A stretch of 64,000 bases of DNA from contig NZ_CH672376.1 of assembly GCF_000153105.1 (NCBI RefSeq), positions 1,751,804-1,815,803 of the forward strand, written 5' to 3'. The notes beneath the pieces are model-generated. The model saw nothing but the letters and a program-made list of their open reading frames with translations. It made no database searches and was not told where the DNA came from. The translations under genes were made by a program, and so were the position numbers. The DNA is from Blastopirellula marina DSM 3645 (lineage in GTDB: Bacteria > Planctomycetota > Planctomycetia > Pirellulales > Pirellulaceae). Position 1 is the first letter of the stretch. Each line of letters starts with the position of its first letter. This document shows, one piece after another, positions 20,601 through 29,729 of this stretch.

Positions 20601-21259
20601 AGATCGAGCGGCTTCGCGAAATCGTCGGCGATCGCGCTCCGACAGAGGCTCAAACTCAATCGATCCGGTTGATTTCGCAGTTGCAAAAAGGGCTGATGGG
20701 GGAAACCGCAGATTTCGCGCGTTCCATTTCTAAGGCCGCCGTGTTCCATTTGTCATTAACGACTGCGGCGGATTTGATGCGGGAGACGGCTCGCGGTTTG
20801 GATGCGCGCGATTTGTCCGACTCGACGCAGCGAACCGCGGATCAATCCGCGATGCGGCTCGAGCAATTATTAGCGGCGCTCGACGAAAGCGATGCGGAAG
20901 AGAATCAACCGCAAGAGGAGGACCAGGGGCAACAACCGGGCCAACAACAAGGAGCGCAACCAGGGGGTAACCAAGATGGGATTAGCCAGATCGCCCAACT
21001 CAAGCTGTTGAAACTGATGCAGCAAGGGCTGAACGAACTGACCACCCAGGCGGCCGCTCGGTTGCAGCAAGAGTCTCCCCCCTCTGTCGAACTGGAAATA
21101 GAATTGGCTCGCTTGGCGAAAGAGCAGGGCGAACTGGCCGAATTGGCGTTAGAATTAACAGAGCCAGCCAAGGAAGATCTCTTTCAGATCGACGACGCAG
21201 AGGATGAGTCGGCAGGCGAACCCGCGAGCGATCCGAACGCTGAGGTAGAGAAACTGTGA
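17639..21259 (+). CDS. Very long membrane-anchored coiled-coil protein
   Basis: A 1206-residue protein of unknown function. There are three hydrophobic segments in the first 170 residues, then beta-rich repeats. A stretch of roughly 500 residues is almost pure Glu/Gln/Ala/Lys/Arg heptads (from about nucleotide 19190 to 20700), predicting a long coiled coil. The C-terminus is acidic and Gln-rich (PQEEDQGQQPGQQQGAQPGGNQDG). It is separated from the VWA gene by 85 bases and overlaps the next start. In planctomycetes such genes close MoxR/VWA operons; it may be a cell-envelope spanning or scaffold component. Confidence 0.75.
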   Translation: MKHPIVTQIERIRNRAVRIVRWRALFWCVAALLGVVGGVALLDYLVHSEEPGTRYFFSIAAWGSCLAAAIYFLRTAWSWRPDLLATAQRIEAFFPQFRDRLSSSLEFLENGAATGSLALQRNVVAETEAELQSYDLDAAINRDLYKKGALVAIAAIALTSILAVAAPRYARIAITRLAAPWSDAQWPRVHQLQFLDPPGSVAVGESVSLEVIDGGGKLPEGVTLQVDRGDRIESLPMEFDFAKSLMKRTLSNVTSDLRYRAYGGDDDAMQWRTLSAVNPPQIVDVQVTVAPPAYAEWERVASPRVILALQGSQIDFQGRVDQPIEKARLYFESSAGRRTISLAVGSDQLSLASDPAEPFELTASGVYWLEVETAGGLVRTERDRYQARAVSDKPPELVWSRPEENIFVTPTAKIDIAAVGSDDLGLERVLLRFMNLRATDAGATEVPLWQAPEDAARATSLASISANPLPPVSLQHDWQLAKLEGLQPGDVLEATLVAYDRKPQEGVSLPRRISIVTPEQMEERIVAMQRRLITQLGEAAQAQAEARSETSAVEIAAAEGKPLGPQDRSRLQNAELRQRRVRREISDSQSGVTAQIEKIEREIEQNGIDDADTQQQLAALKERTEQLAKGELASIENTLGEAKRDIELEENSSPAERAAQAVEMRGKLSETVEKQRDAERQLEEMIAGLSQWDTYRRFALDLRGLRERQQELQERTQAEQAATIGKTPESLDPAERSERKRLATDQADLANQLDRIQSRMREMEQQLAASEPAAAETLKDAIEQQRQESISQKMRSAGAQLAQNQLGEAATAQTEVDQQLGEMLDILNNRRENRLKQLADKLKEAEQELRELKAKQKGLEDKLKQAAKNPDAGERGRQLEQLAAEAENLQAEAERLARKLERLRAEKAADAVRDAAQKLQKAAEQADNDDAAAALEEQDQAQRDLEQAQQELAEKQKQVEKDLAEEQSQRLRQSIESMVTQQKTVVREIERLREIVGDRAPTEAQTQSIRLISQLQKGLMGETADFARSISKAAVFHLSLTTAADLMRETARGLDARDLSDSTQRTADQSAMRLEQLLAALDESDAEENQPQEEDQGQQPGQQQGAQPGGNQDGISQIAQLKLLKLMQQGLNELTTQAAARLQQESPPSVELEIELARLAKEQGELAELALELTEPAKEDLFQIDDAEDESAGEPASDPNAEVEKL

Positions 21260-22074
21260 TGCGAATCTTAGCGATACTCACAACTTGCACGCTTCTCGCG
21301 ATCGCGTTGCCGCTCGTCGCGGATGATGCGACGGATCAGGCGACGCTCGATCAACAGTTGTTAGAAGGACTCGGCGACGATCTGTTCGATGGACTGGAAA
21401 TTCCCGACGCACTGCCGCCAAAGTCGGGAGACCAATCTTCCGCTGGTGAGAAAGATCCCGCAAAGCCCGCCGCCGCAGGCGCTGCGCCCGACGTTGGCGG
21501 CCAAGTGGACGGCGAAGATCTGGGACTCGGCCCCGAGAATCCGCTGGTCAACATCGGTCGACAGATGCAAACGGTGCAAGATCGCATCGGACAAGGTCAG
21601 GCCGAGGACAATACGCTCGCGTTGCAGCGTTCGATCATCGAGCAGTTGAACGATTTGATCGATCAGGCGAAACAGCAACAACAGCAACAGCAGAATCAAC
21701 AACAACAGCAGCAGCAACAGCAACAAAACCAACAACAGCAGCAGCAATCGCAACAACAGCAAGGTCAGCAGTCGCCGCAAAATGGCGGTTCCCAGACGCA
21801 GCCGCAAGAGGGCGAAGGCGAAGAGCAAATGTCGCAGCAGCAGCGTGAAAATGAGCAGGCCGCCGACAGCAGCGACCAAGTGCAAGATCGTGAATACCAA
21901 CTGCTGCCGCTCGAAGCGCGCGGCGCGTTGATTAAAGAAGTCTGGGGTCAATTGCCCGAACGCGTGCGACAGCAACTGCAGAATGCGTCGGTCGAAAAAT
22001 TCCTGCCAAAATACGAACGCCTGACGGAAGAGTATTTCCGTCGTCTGGCGGAACAGGAGCAAGAGGGTCGATGA
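21259..22074 (+). CDS. Exported poly-glutamine protein
   Basis: A 271-residue protein with a signal peptide (MRILAILTTCTLLAIALPLVA), an acidic Ala/Gly/Pro linker, a glutamine tract at residues 139-171 interrupted only by Asn, Ser and Gly, and a conserved-looking folded end (LPLEARGALIKEVWGQLPERVRQQL...). ATG 21259 overlaps the previous stop; GTG 21256 would add one residue. The C-terminal part probably defines the family, with the Gln tract as a flexible or self-associating linker. Last gene of the MoxR block. Function unknown. Confidence 0.75.
   Translation: MRILAILTTCTLLAIALPLVADDATDQATLDQQLLEGLGDDLFDGLEIPDALPPKSGDQSSAGEKDPAKPAAAGAAPDVGGQVDGEDLGLGPENPLVNIGRQMQTVQDRIGQGQAEDNTLALQRSIIEQLNDLIDQAKQQQQQQQNQQQQQQQQQQNQQQQQQSQQQQGQQSPQNGGSQTQPQEGEGEEQMSQQQRENEQAADSSDQVQDREYQLLPLEARGALIKEVWGQLPERVRQQLQNASVEKFLPKYERLTEEYFRRLAEQEQEGR
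21673..21771 (+). repeat. CAA/CAG trinucleotide tract encoding poly-Gln
   Basis: About 33 codons in a row are CAA or CAG apart from two AAT/AAC, one TCG and one GGT. CAA and CAG are mixed, which limits but does not abolish slippage. The tract is in frame with the host gene. Confidence 0.9.
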
Positions 22075-22123
22075 ACCGCAGCTTCTCGAACCGCCAATTG
22101 GCCGTCGATCCTAGGGAGAGGTC

Positions 22124-23185
22124 ATGACGAGATCCAACCGACGACAGTTTCTGACAGCGCTTGCCGCCGCGCCGCTCGCATTAAATGCGCGCCATTGTCT
22201 TGCGCAGGTCGAGCCCGAGTTGTCGCGCTCGGCGGAGATGGTGACGCCGGAAGCCCGCGCCGCAATCGACGCTGGTCTGCGTTATCTGGCTGATCGCCAG
22301 ATCAAAGATGGGCGCGCTCGCGGCGCGTATGGATTTGACGGCTATCGCGCCAACACGGCGGTTGTCGCGTTGTCGGGGATGGCCTTTATGTCGCATGGCA
22401 GTTCGCCGGGACGGGGGCCGTACGGCCAAAGCATCGACTACTGCATCGAGTATATTCTCGCGAATTCGCAAGAGGGAGGCTTTATCGCGATCCCCGGCGC
22501 TGCGACGCATGGTCCGATGTATGGTCATGGTTTCGCGACGTTGTTTCTAGCCGAAGTTTACGGCATGTCGTCCGACTCGACGGTTCGCGAGAAGTTGGTT
22601 GATGCGATCAAGTTGATCGTCGATACGCAAAACATCGAAGGCGGCTGGCGGTATGAACCGGTCCGGCAAGACGCCGACATCTCGGTCACCGTTTGTCAGA
22701 TGATGGCCCTGCGCGCGGCGCGCAATGCAGGCATTTATGTGCCGAATGAAACGGTCGATCGTTGCGTCGACTACGTGAAGCGGAGTCAAAATCCGGACGG
22801 CGGATTCATGTACATGTTGCAAAGCGGAGGGCCCAGCGCGTTTCCCCGTTCGGCCGCCGGAGTCGTCGCGATGAACAGCGCCGGCATCTATTCGGGCGAA
22901 GAAGTCGAACGCGGATTGCAGTACCTGGTCGAAAATCTCCAGAACCCGCGTGAGATCCGCAGCAACAGCCATTTTTTCTATGGACAATATTACGCGTCCC
23001 AAGCGTTTTGGCATGCAGGCGACGCGCTGTGGCGTCAATACTATCCCGTAGTGCGCGAGTATCTGCTCAGTCGGCAGACCGCCGGCGGCTATTGGCCTGA
23101 CTTTATTTGTCCTGAATATGGAACGGCGATGGCCTGCATCGTGCTGCAAATGCCGAACAACTATTTGCCGATCTTCCAGCGATAG
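22124..23185 (+). CDS. Tat-exported alpha/alpha-toroid (prenyltransferase/squalene-cyclase repeat) protein
   Basis: A 353-residue protein with a Tat-type signal (SNRRQFLTALAAAPLAL). The mature part carries repeats resembling squalene cyclase/prenyltransferase toroids: GLRYLADRQIKDG with GAYGFDGYR, NIEGGWRYEP and QNPDGGFMYM, and a C-terminal LSRQTAGGYWPDF. The DCTAE or DxDD catalytic motifs of squalene-hopene cyclases are absent, so it is probably not a cyclase. The start is supported by GGGAGAGG. Six bases separate it from the NPCBM gene. Confidence 0.82.
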   Translation: MTRSNRRQFLTALAAAPLALNARHCLAQVEPELSRSAEMVTPEARAAIDAGLRYLADRQIKDGRARGAYGFDGYRANTAVVALSGMAFMSHGSSPGRGPYGQSIDYCIEYILANSQEGGFIAIPGAATHGPMYGHGFATLFLAEVYGMSSDSTVREKLVDAIKLIVDTQNIEGGWRYEPVRQDADISVTVCQMMALRAARNAGIYVPNETVDRCVDYVKRSQNPDGGFMYMLQSGGPSAFPRSAAGVVAMNSAGIYSGEEVERGLQYLVENLQNPREIRSNSHFFYGQYYASQAFWHAGDALWRQYYPVVREYLLSRQTAGGYWPDFICPEYGTAMACIVLQMPNNYLPIFQR

Positions 23186-23191
23186 GCGCTC

Positions 23192-24397
23192 ATGTCTCGT
23201 CTCTGTCTACCTTTTTTTGCGGTCATCCTGGCCGCCGCTCCGCAGTTGGTCTTGGCCCAACGGACGCTGCTTGAGCTTGGTCAAGTTCGCCGCGACGCAC
23301 AGCTCACCGCGGTCGATGGGGATCAGTGGATTTTCGCCATCGACGGCGAAAAGGAGACCATCCCCAGTTCGCAGATCATCCGCTTTGGGGCTCCGGCGGC
23401 CGTGGTGAAAACGCCGCTGATCGTGCTGCATGGAGGAGGGCGCATCGTGCTGCAAGACATCGCGCTGGCGCGACGCGAGCTGGTCGGGTTTCCGACCAAA
23501 GCGTTTGAAGAAGTGAAGCTGCCGCTACGACTCATTCGCGGCATCGCTTTGCGGCTTCCGCTCGACGACGTAAAACGACAGTCCCTCTTTGATCGGATCA
23601 ACGACTATGCCGGCATCGACGATCAGTTGCTGCTCGAAAACGGCGATGTGATCTCGGGACTCGTTGCCTCTGTCAAATCGGAATCCATTCAGCTAGAAAC
23701 CGCGACTGATTCGCTGGGGGTCGATCGGACGCGGGTTGCGGCGATTTTGTTTGCTCCGAATCTGACTCCCAACTCAGGAGAGTCGATGGACAGCTGGATC
23801 GGAACGAGCGACGGCTCGCTGCTGCCGGTTCGCAAGCTGACGCTCTCCGCCAAGAGCATGTCGGCCGAAGTCGCCCGCGATGTCGTCCTGCAATCGATTC
23901 CGGGGGCTCGCTTGCAACGCGACCTGGTTTACGCTGCTCCGATGTCGAAGCAGGTCATGTATCTTTCGGACATGCCGCAGCTTCAGGACAAGCAGGTTTC
24001 CTTTCTGACGACGCAATGGAGCTTTCAACGCGATCGAAACGTACTGGGGGGCGAACTAAGCGTGAACGGCGTCGCCTATCGCAAAGGGCTGGGCGTGCAT
24101 AGCACTTCGCGGTTAGCTGCGCCTGTACCGCAAGGATTTCAGCGATTTGCGGCCGAGATCGCGGTCGATGGAACATCGGGGGACGCAGGGAGCGTTCGCT
24201 TTCGCGTCTATCTGTCTGGCGCGGACGGCGCTTGGAAGTCGGCCTATCAAAGCGAGATCATCCGCGGCGGCATGCCGCCAGAACCGATCGACGTGCCTCT
24301 GGCCGGTGCGACCGCGATCGCATTGGTGGTTGATTTCGCAGATCGCGGAGATGTGAAAGATCGGGCCGATTGGTTGTCGGCCCGCTTTGAGAAATAG
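23192..24397 (+). CDS. Secreted NPCBM-domain protein
   Basis: A 401-residue exported protein: signal peptide (LPFFAVILAAAPQLVLAQ), a region of unknown fold up to about residue 270, and a C-terminal NPCBM/NEW2-like carbohydrate-binding domain recognised from GVAYRKGLGVHSTSRL, FAAEIAVDGTSGDAGSVRFRVY and a closing AIALVVDFADRGDVKDRADWLSAR. NPCBM domains bind glycans at the cell surface; no catalytic domain is attached. It probably forms a pair with the toroid protein upstream. Confidence 0.82.
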   Translation: MSRLCLPFFAVILAAAPQLVLAQRTLLELGQVRRDAQLTAVDGDQWIFAIDGEKETIPSSQIIRFGAPAAVVKTPLIVLHGGGRIVLQDIALARRELVGFPTKAFEEVKLPLRLIRGIALRLPLDDVKRQSLFDRINDYAGIDDQLLLENGDVISGLVASVKSESIQLETATDSLGVDRTRVAAILFAPNLTPNSGESMDSWIGTSDGSLLPVRKLTLSAKSMSAEVARDVVLQSIPGARLQRDLVYAAPMSKQVMYLSDMPQLQDKQVSFLTTQWSFQRDRNVLGGELSVNGVAYRKGLGVHSTSRLAAPVPQGFQRFAAEIAVDGTSGDAGSVRFRVYLSGADGAWKSAYQSEIIRGGMPPEPIDVPLAGATAIALVVDFADRGDVKDRADWLSARFEK

Positions 24398-24407
24398 AGG
24401 AGTCTGC

Positions 24408-24914
24408 TCAGCGCTTGTTGGCCGGGATCAGAAAGCTCATGTGATGCTGGCAGTGCCAGAGATGGAACTTGCGCCACTGATCGGTTGTCAGCTTGCCAAA
24501 TATCGGCGACTCGACGAACTCAACGTTCTCATCACTGATCCTAGCGATGGCTTCTTCGAGCTCGGCCAAGCGGATTTCATCGTCGGCATTGGCGGATGGC
24601 AGCGTTGACTTGGGGGCGGTGGCCTTCATTTTGATGACGCCTCCCTTCAGAATTGTCGGCAGCACCAACATGCGGATCAACGGTTTGGCGATCGGCATCC
24701 AAAACGGCGGCGGATCTTCAAACCCGTCGACCGATTGATTCATGCCGGCGGCGAGATGCTGACAAATTTGACCCAGGTTCCATTGGCCGACATGGTGATA
24801 TCCGACAACGGTCAGTCGGCGACACTCGTCCACTACATCCGCCAAGTTCTCAAAGACTACTTCGCGACGTTTCGTCGTCCCGACGTCGTCACTTCCGCTT
24901 TTTCTCACAATCAT
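24408..24914 (-). CDS. DUF1569 (DinB-like) protein
   Basis: A 168-residue protein with DinB-superfamily features: GQWNLGQICQHLAAGMNQSVDGF (His probably metal-binding) and a C-terminal WRKFHLWHCQHHMSFL with clustered histidines, as in DUF1569. ATG 24914 is supported by GGGGGAG. DinB-like proteins are four-helix bundles, often metal-dependent thiol transferases, but no activity is known for this subfamily. It converges with the NPCBM gene, 10 bases between stops. Confidence 0.8.
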   Translation of the reverse strand: MIVRKSGSDDVGTTKRREVVFENLADVVDECRRLTVVGYHHVGQWNLGQICQHLAAGMNQSVDGFEDPPPFWMPIAKPLIRMLVLPTILKGGVIKMKATAPKSTLPSANADDEIRLAELEEAIARISDENVEFVESPIFGKLTTDQWRKFHLWHCQHHMSFLIPANKR

Positions 24915-24970
24915 GCTCCCCCATCCTTTTCTTAAGGACCCGCGCGCGATCATTTAGTGCTAAAAAACCA

Positions 24971-25007
24971 AAAAAAAGGCCGATGTCGCACTAGTGCGGC
25001 ATCGGCC
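24971..25007 (-). terminator. Rho-independent terminator of the eboA-eboB pair
   Basis: A 13-bp stem (24978-24990 with 24995-25007, one T.G pair, loop CTAG) is followed on the minus strand by a T-run, the complement of 24971-24977. It lies between the TatD gene stop and the DUF1569 start. Confidence 0.9.
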
Positions 25008-25054
25008 TCTTCTCGTATCTCGAATTGTCGATTCTCTTCGCGAGTTCCGGTTCG

Positions 25055-25963
25055 CTAAGAGATTATTTCATTCTCTTGAGAGGGGGGCGAGTCAGGGCGT
25101 TGACCCCGCAGAACGCTATTCCCTTCAAACAGTTTTTGCTCATCGATGGGTGTGGGTTCCAGCCAGTCCGCCTCGTTGAATTGTCCACTTTGATTATAGG
25201 CGTCGATGGCGTTCTTATAACAAGTTAGCTGAACATCTTCGTCGGCGATACCCTGACTAAGCATCAAACTTGCTGTTTTAGTCACGGCGAGAGGGTCGGA
25301 TATGCCCCAATCGGCGGAGGAGTCAACGATGATCCGATCCGATCCATATTGTTTGACGATCTCGACCATCCGTTGGTTCCCCATCTTCGTTTTGGGATAG
25401 ATGGTGAACGCCGCCCAATAGCCGCGATCGAGGACCTCTTTGGCCGTTTCCTCATTGTTATGGTCGATCACCACCATATGCGGCGCGACTCCATGCTCTT
25501 CGATGATATCCATACTGCGATAGGTCCCCCGCTTTTTGTTGCGGTGGGGCGTATGAATCATCACCGGCAGGTCCAGTTCTTTCGCCAGATCTAATTGAAC
25601 GCGGAGCGCTCGTTCTTCGGCGGCGGTCATATCGTCAAAGCCGATTTCGCCCACCGCGACCACGTTCTCTTTGGCGAGAAACAACGGCAGCATGTCGAGC
25701 ACTTCCTCGGCCAACCGCTCGTTGTTCGCTTCTTTGGCGTTCAAGCCGATCGTGCAATAATGTTTGATGCCAAACTGCGCGGCTCGAAAACGCTCGAACC
25801 CGACCAGGCTCGAAAAGTAGTCATGGTACGAGCCGGCGTTGCTGCGCGGCTGACCCAGCCAGAACGCAGGCTCAATCACGGCGACGATGCCGGCTTCGGC
25901 CATTCGCTCGTAGTCATCGGTCGTACGCGACGAGCAGTGAATGTGTGGGTCGATGTAACGCAT
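25055..25963 (-). CDS. TatD-family metal-dependent hydrolase (EboB-like)
   Basis: A 302-residue amidohydrolase-superfamily protein of the TatD type. Metal ligands are visible: H7-x-H9 in MRYIDPHIH, the Glu in VGEIGFDD, His in MIHTPH, His in VIDHNNEE and Asp in DSSADWG. Its partner 16 bases upstream on the same strand is an EboA-domain protein, so this is best seen as the TatD member of the ebo metabolite-traffic cluster (EboB in that scheme) rather than housekeeping TatD. The substrate is unknown. The last 30 residues are polar and probably disordered. Confidence 0.8.
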   Translation of the reverse strand: MRYIDPHIHCSSRTTDDYERMAEAGIVAVIEPAFWLGQPRSNAGSYHDYFSSLVGFERFRAAQFGIKHYCTIGLNAKEANNERLAEEVLDMLPLFLAKENVVAVGEIGFDDMTAAEERALRVQLDLAKELDLPVMIHTPHRNKKRGTYRSMDIIEEHGVAPHMVVIDHNNEETAKEVLDRGYWAAFTIYPKTKMGNQRMVEIVKQYGSDRIIVDSSADWGISDPLAVTKTASLMLSQGIADEDVQLTCYKNAIDAYNQSGQFNEADWLEPTPIDEQKLFEGNSVLRGQRPDSPPSQENEIIS

Positions 25964-25978
25964 GCTGTTCCCTTTTGA

Positions 25979-26878
25979 TTAATTCGCGTACGCGGCGGCG
26001 CAAACGCCGCTCCAGGTGAGCTTACCTTGATTCAATTGCGACGCGACTTGCGGTCTGGTGCGCAAGATATTATCGGCTTCATCGGTGGCGCTGGCGGCAA
26101 GCGCAAGTGCAATCGCCGCCTGCTCGACTTCGGTCCCCGACGCGAAGATCGCCGCCATATCTTCCATCGCCGTTTCATCGGCGAACGGACCGACCATCCG
26201 CCATAACTCGGCCGGAATCGGACGTGCGGCGGCGCGCCGTTCGTGAGCGTAGTCAATCAGCATTTCGGCCAGCGCTCGATTCACACGGCGATCAATGCCG
26301 ACCATCGGGTCCAACTCGGCGCCGATGAACAACGCTTTCAGGACCATTTGATTCCAGGCCGCTTCCGAGAAGTTTTCTTCCGGAAACGGATTGTGATGAG
26401 CGATTGCTGCAAAAATAAACTTGACGTTGGTTCGTAGTCCGTCGATCGCGCGGTCCACGAGCAGTTCGGGATGCGGCAAAAGCGGCAGCGCCTGAAACAA
26501 CGCGACCGATTCGTTCAACTCGGCCGCATTGAACAGTTTTTCCAATCGCCCAAAGTAGGGCTCTGGATCTTCGTGCGGGATCGATAGCAGTAGCAAGGTT
26601 CTCGCCGCCTGACCCACGCTCCAGCGGGATGGATCCCAGCCGCTGCGGGCCTCTTGGGCCAATTTCAGCTGCAATGCCGAGAGCTCTAGCGGTTGCTTGC
26701 CAACTTTGCGCGGTGCAAAGCCAAACCCCAGATAAAGTGCAGATTCATCACCTGCCGCGACCGCCGCGATTCGATCGTCCAGCCAGGCCAGGGGAGCGTC
26801 AGCGACGATCGGCTCGAGCCAACCGCGCAACAGCTTGGCGGGGGTAGGGGGCGTTTTGTCTCGATTTTCGAAAAGCAA
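25979..26878 (-). CDS. eboA: EboA-domain protein
   Basis: A 299-residue protein recognised as EboA from LPLLPHPELLVDRAIDGLRTN followed by AIAHHNPFPEENF and EAAWNQMVLKALFIG. EboA belongs to a conserved gene set of cyanobacteria, algae and some bacteria connected with precursor movement for natural products such as scytonemin; its biochemistry is unresolved. It looks helical and soluble, with no signal peptide. The other ebo partners (UbiA-like EboC, EboD, EboE, EboF) are not in the window, so this is an eboA-eboB remnant or a minimal version. Confidence 0.78.
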   Translation of the reverse strand: MLFENRDKTPPTPAKLLRGWLEPIVADAPLAWLDDRIAAVAAGDESALYLGFGFAPRKVGKQPLELSALQLKLAQEARSGWDPSRWSVGQAARTLLLLSIPHEDPEPYFGRLEKLFNAAELNESVALFQALPLLPHPELLVDRAIDGLRTNVKFIFAAIAHHNPFPEENFSEAAWNQMVLKALFIGAELDPMVGIDRRVNRALAEMLIDYAHERRAAARPIPAELWRMVGPFADETAMEDMAAIFASGTEVEQAAIALALAASATDEADNILRTRPQVASQLNQGKLTWSGVCAAAYAN

Positions 26879-26982
26879 GGTAATTTGCCTTTAATAGCCG
26901 TCTATTGCTAACTAGTTTAGCCTAAGTCTTCGGCTCGACCGCTGCAAGAACGTGAGCCCCGTTTCGTCGCCGTAGGGAGCGG

Positions 26983-28315
<1,333 letters not shown>

Positions 28316-29323
28316 ATGTCGACTGATCTCCCTTCGTCCAATACGTCTTCTGCAAACTTGGTGGATGCGCCAGCGGTCAGGCCTTTCTCCTTGGATACGC
28401 GAACAAGCATGTTGCCCGATGTCGCCGCCGACGCGGCGCCCATCGTGCAAGGCAAGCTGAATCGCGTGGGGATGTCCGGCATAGAAGTCGCGATTCGCTT
28501 GCGTGACGCCAACGGCGACGTGATTCGAACGCCGGCTCGCGTTGACGCGTATGTCAGTCTGGACGATCCCGAGGTCAAGGGGATCCACATGTCCCGGCTT
28601 TACCTCTGTCTTCAAGATTCGCTTGACGACGAGTTTGGTCGCGCCCAGATCGAAACGATCTTGCAACGGTTCCTGGAAACGCACAGCGACATCAGCGCGA
28701 CCAGCTATCTCCGCTTTAGCTACGAGCTGATGGTGCGTCGCGAATCGCTGCTGAGCGATCATTCGGCTTGGCGCAGCTATCCGGTCAAGATCGAAGCCTG
28801 GTCGAGCGGCGGCAAAGTGACCTATCGGGTTCATGTTCGGTTGACTTACTCCAGCGCTTGTCCTTGTTCGGCGGCGCTGGCGCGTCAACTGTTGCAGCAG
28901 CAATTTGAAGAGCAATTCTTCGGACATCACTGGCTGTCGACTGCATCGGTCTTGAATTGGCTCGGCTCGAACGAAACCTTGATGGCGGTGCCGCACAGCC
29001 AGCGCAGCCATGCCGATATTACGATCGAACTTGACGGTCAACGCGACGACCTGCCGATCGATGAACTAATTACCTGCACCGAAGGTGCGCTGAACACCGC
29101 AGTTCAGGCAGCCGTCAAGCGAACCGACGAACAAGAGTTCGCGCGGCTGAACGGCGAGAATCTGATGTTCTGCGAAGACGCCGCACGACGTTTGAAAAAC
29201 GCCGTCGACTCGCTCGAAGGAATCCACGACTATCGTATCCAAGCGAGTCACTTCGAGAGTCTTCATCCGCACGACGCCGTCGCGATCGTCACCAAGGGCG
29301 TTCCCGGCGGACTGACCGCCTAG
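28316..29323 (+). CDS. folE2: GTP cyclohydrolase FolE2 (type IB)
   Basis: Opens GTP to 7,8-dihydroneopterin triphosphate, the first step to folate and to queuosine precursors. It is recognised by VDAYVSLDDPEVKGIHMSRLYL, YSSACPCSAALARQ and QRSHADITIELDG; the IHMSR and SACPCS motifs are characteristic of FolE2, which is unrelated in sequence to FolE. FolE2 enzymes can work without zinc. The 335-residue length is slightly above the family norm because of a polar N-terminus. A QueD-type gene lies 1.7 kb downstream on the same strand. Confidence 0.95.
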   Translation: MSTDLPSSNTSSANLVDAPAVRPFSLDTRTSMLPDVAADAAPIVQGKLNRVGMSGIEVAIRLRDANGDVIRTPARVDAYVSLDDPEVKGIHMSRLYLCLQDSLDDEFGRAQIETILQRFLETHSDISATSYLRFSYELMVRRESLLSDHSAWRSYPVKIEAWSSGGKVTYRVHVRLTYSSACPCSAALARQLLQQQFEEQFFGHHWLSTASVLNWLGSNETLMAVPHSQRSHADITIELDGQRDDLPIDELITCTEGALNTAVQAAVKRTDEQEFARLNGENLMFCEDAARRLKNAVDSLEGIHDYRIQASHFESLHPHDAVAIVTKGVPGGLTA

Positions 29324-29377
29324 TTGATCCGCTGCTGTCCCTCTGTTTGTCGCCTCCCCAAAGATTGCGAAGAGCGT

Positions 29378-29728
29378 ATGACGTCCGAAGCATCCTCAGA
29401 CATCACGTTGCGATCGGCCCAGGCCGAAGTGGACGAGTGGATTCGGACGATCGGCGTGCGCTACTTTTCGGAACTGACAAACTTGGCGCAACTGGTCGAA
29501 GAAGTGGGAGAGCTGTCGCGCATCATGTCGCGAACCTACGGTGAGCAAAGCTTTAAAGCAGGGGATCGTCGCGGTGAACTTTCGGACGAGTTGGCCGACG
29601 TCCTGTTTGTGCTGATCTGCATCGCCAATCAAACGGGGGTCGACTTGACCGCCGCGCTCGAAAAGAACCTGGCCAAAAAAACAGGCCGCGACTCGGAGCG
29701 TCACATCAATAATCCGAAGTTGCGTTGA
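29378..29728 (+). CDS. MazG-type nucleotide pyrophosphohydrolase
   Basis: A 116-residue single-domain all-alpha NTP pyrophosphatase. Metal ligands follow the MazG pattern: LVEEVGELSRIM (ExxE) and ELSDELADVLFVLICIAN (ExxD). Single-domain members hydrolyse dNTPs or act as house-cleaning enzymes. ATG 29378 follows GAAGAGCGT. It is followed after one base by the next gene, so the two are probably co-transcribed. Confidence 0.9.
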   Translation: MTSEASSDITLRSAQAEVDEWIRTIGVRYFSELTNLAQLVEEVGELSRIMSRTYGEQSFKAGDRRGELSDELADVLFVLICIANQTGVDLTAALEKNLAKKTGRDSERHINNPKLR

Positions 29729-29729
29729 A

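Noticed and set aside
21361-22062. Leucine-rich frame on the minus strand opposite the poly-Q gene
   Set aside because: It is the antisense of CAA/CAG repeats (TTG/CTG) and has no start signals or family features.
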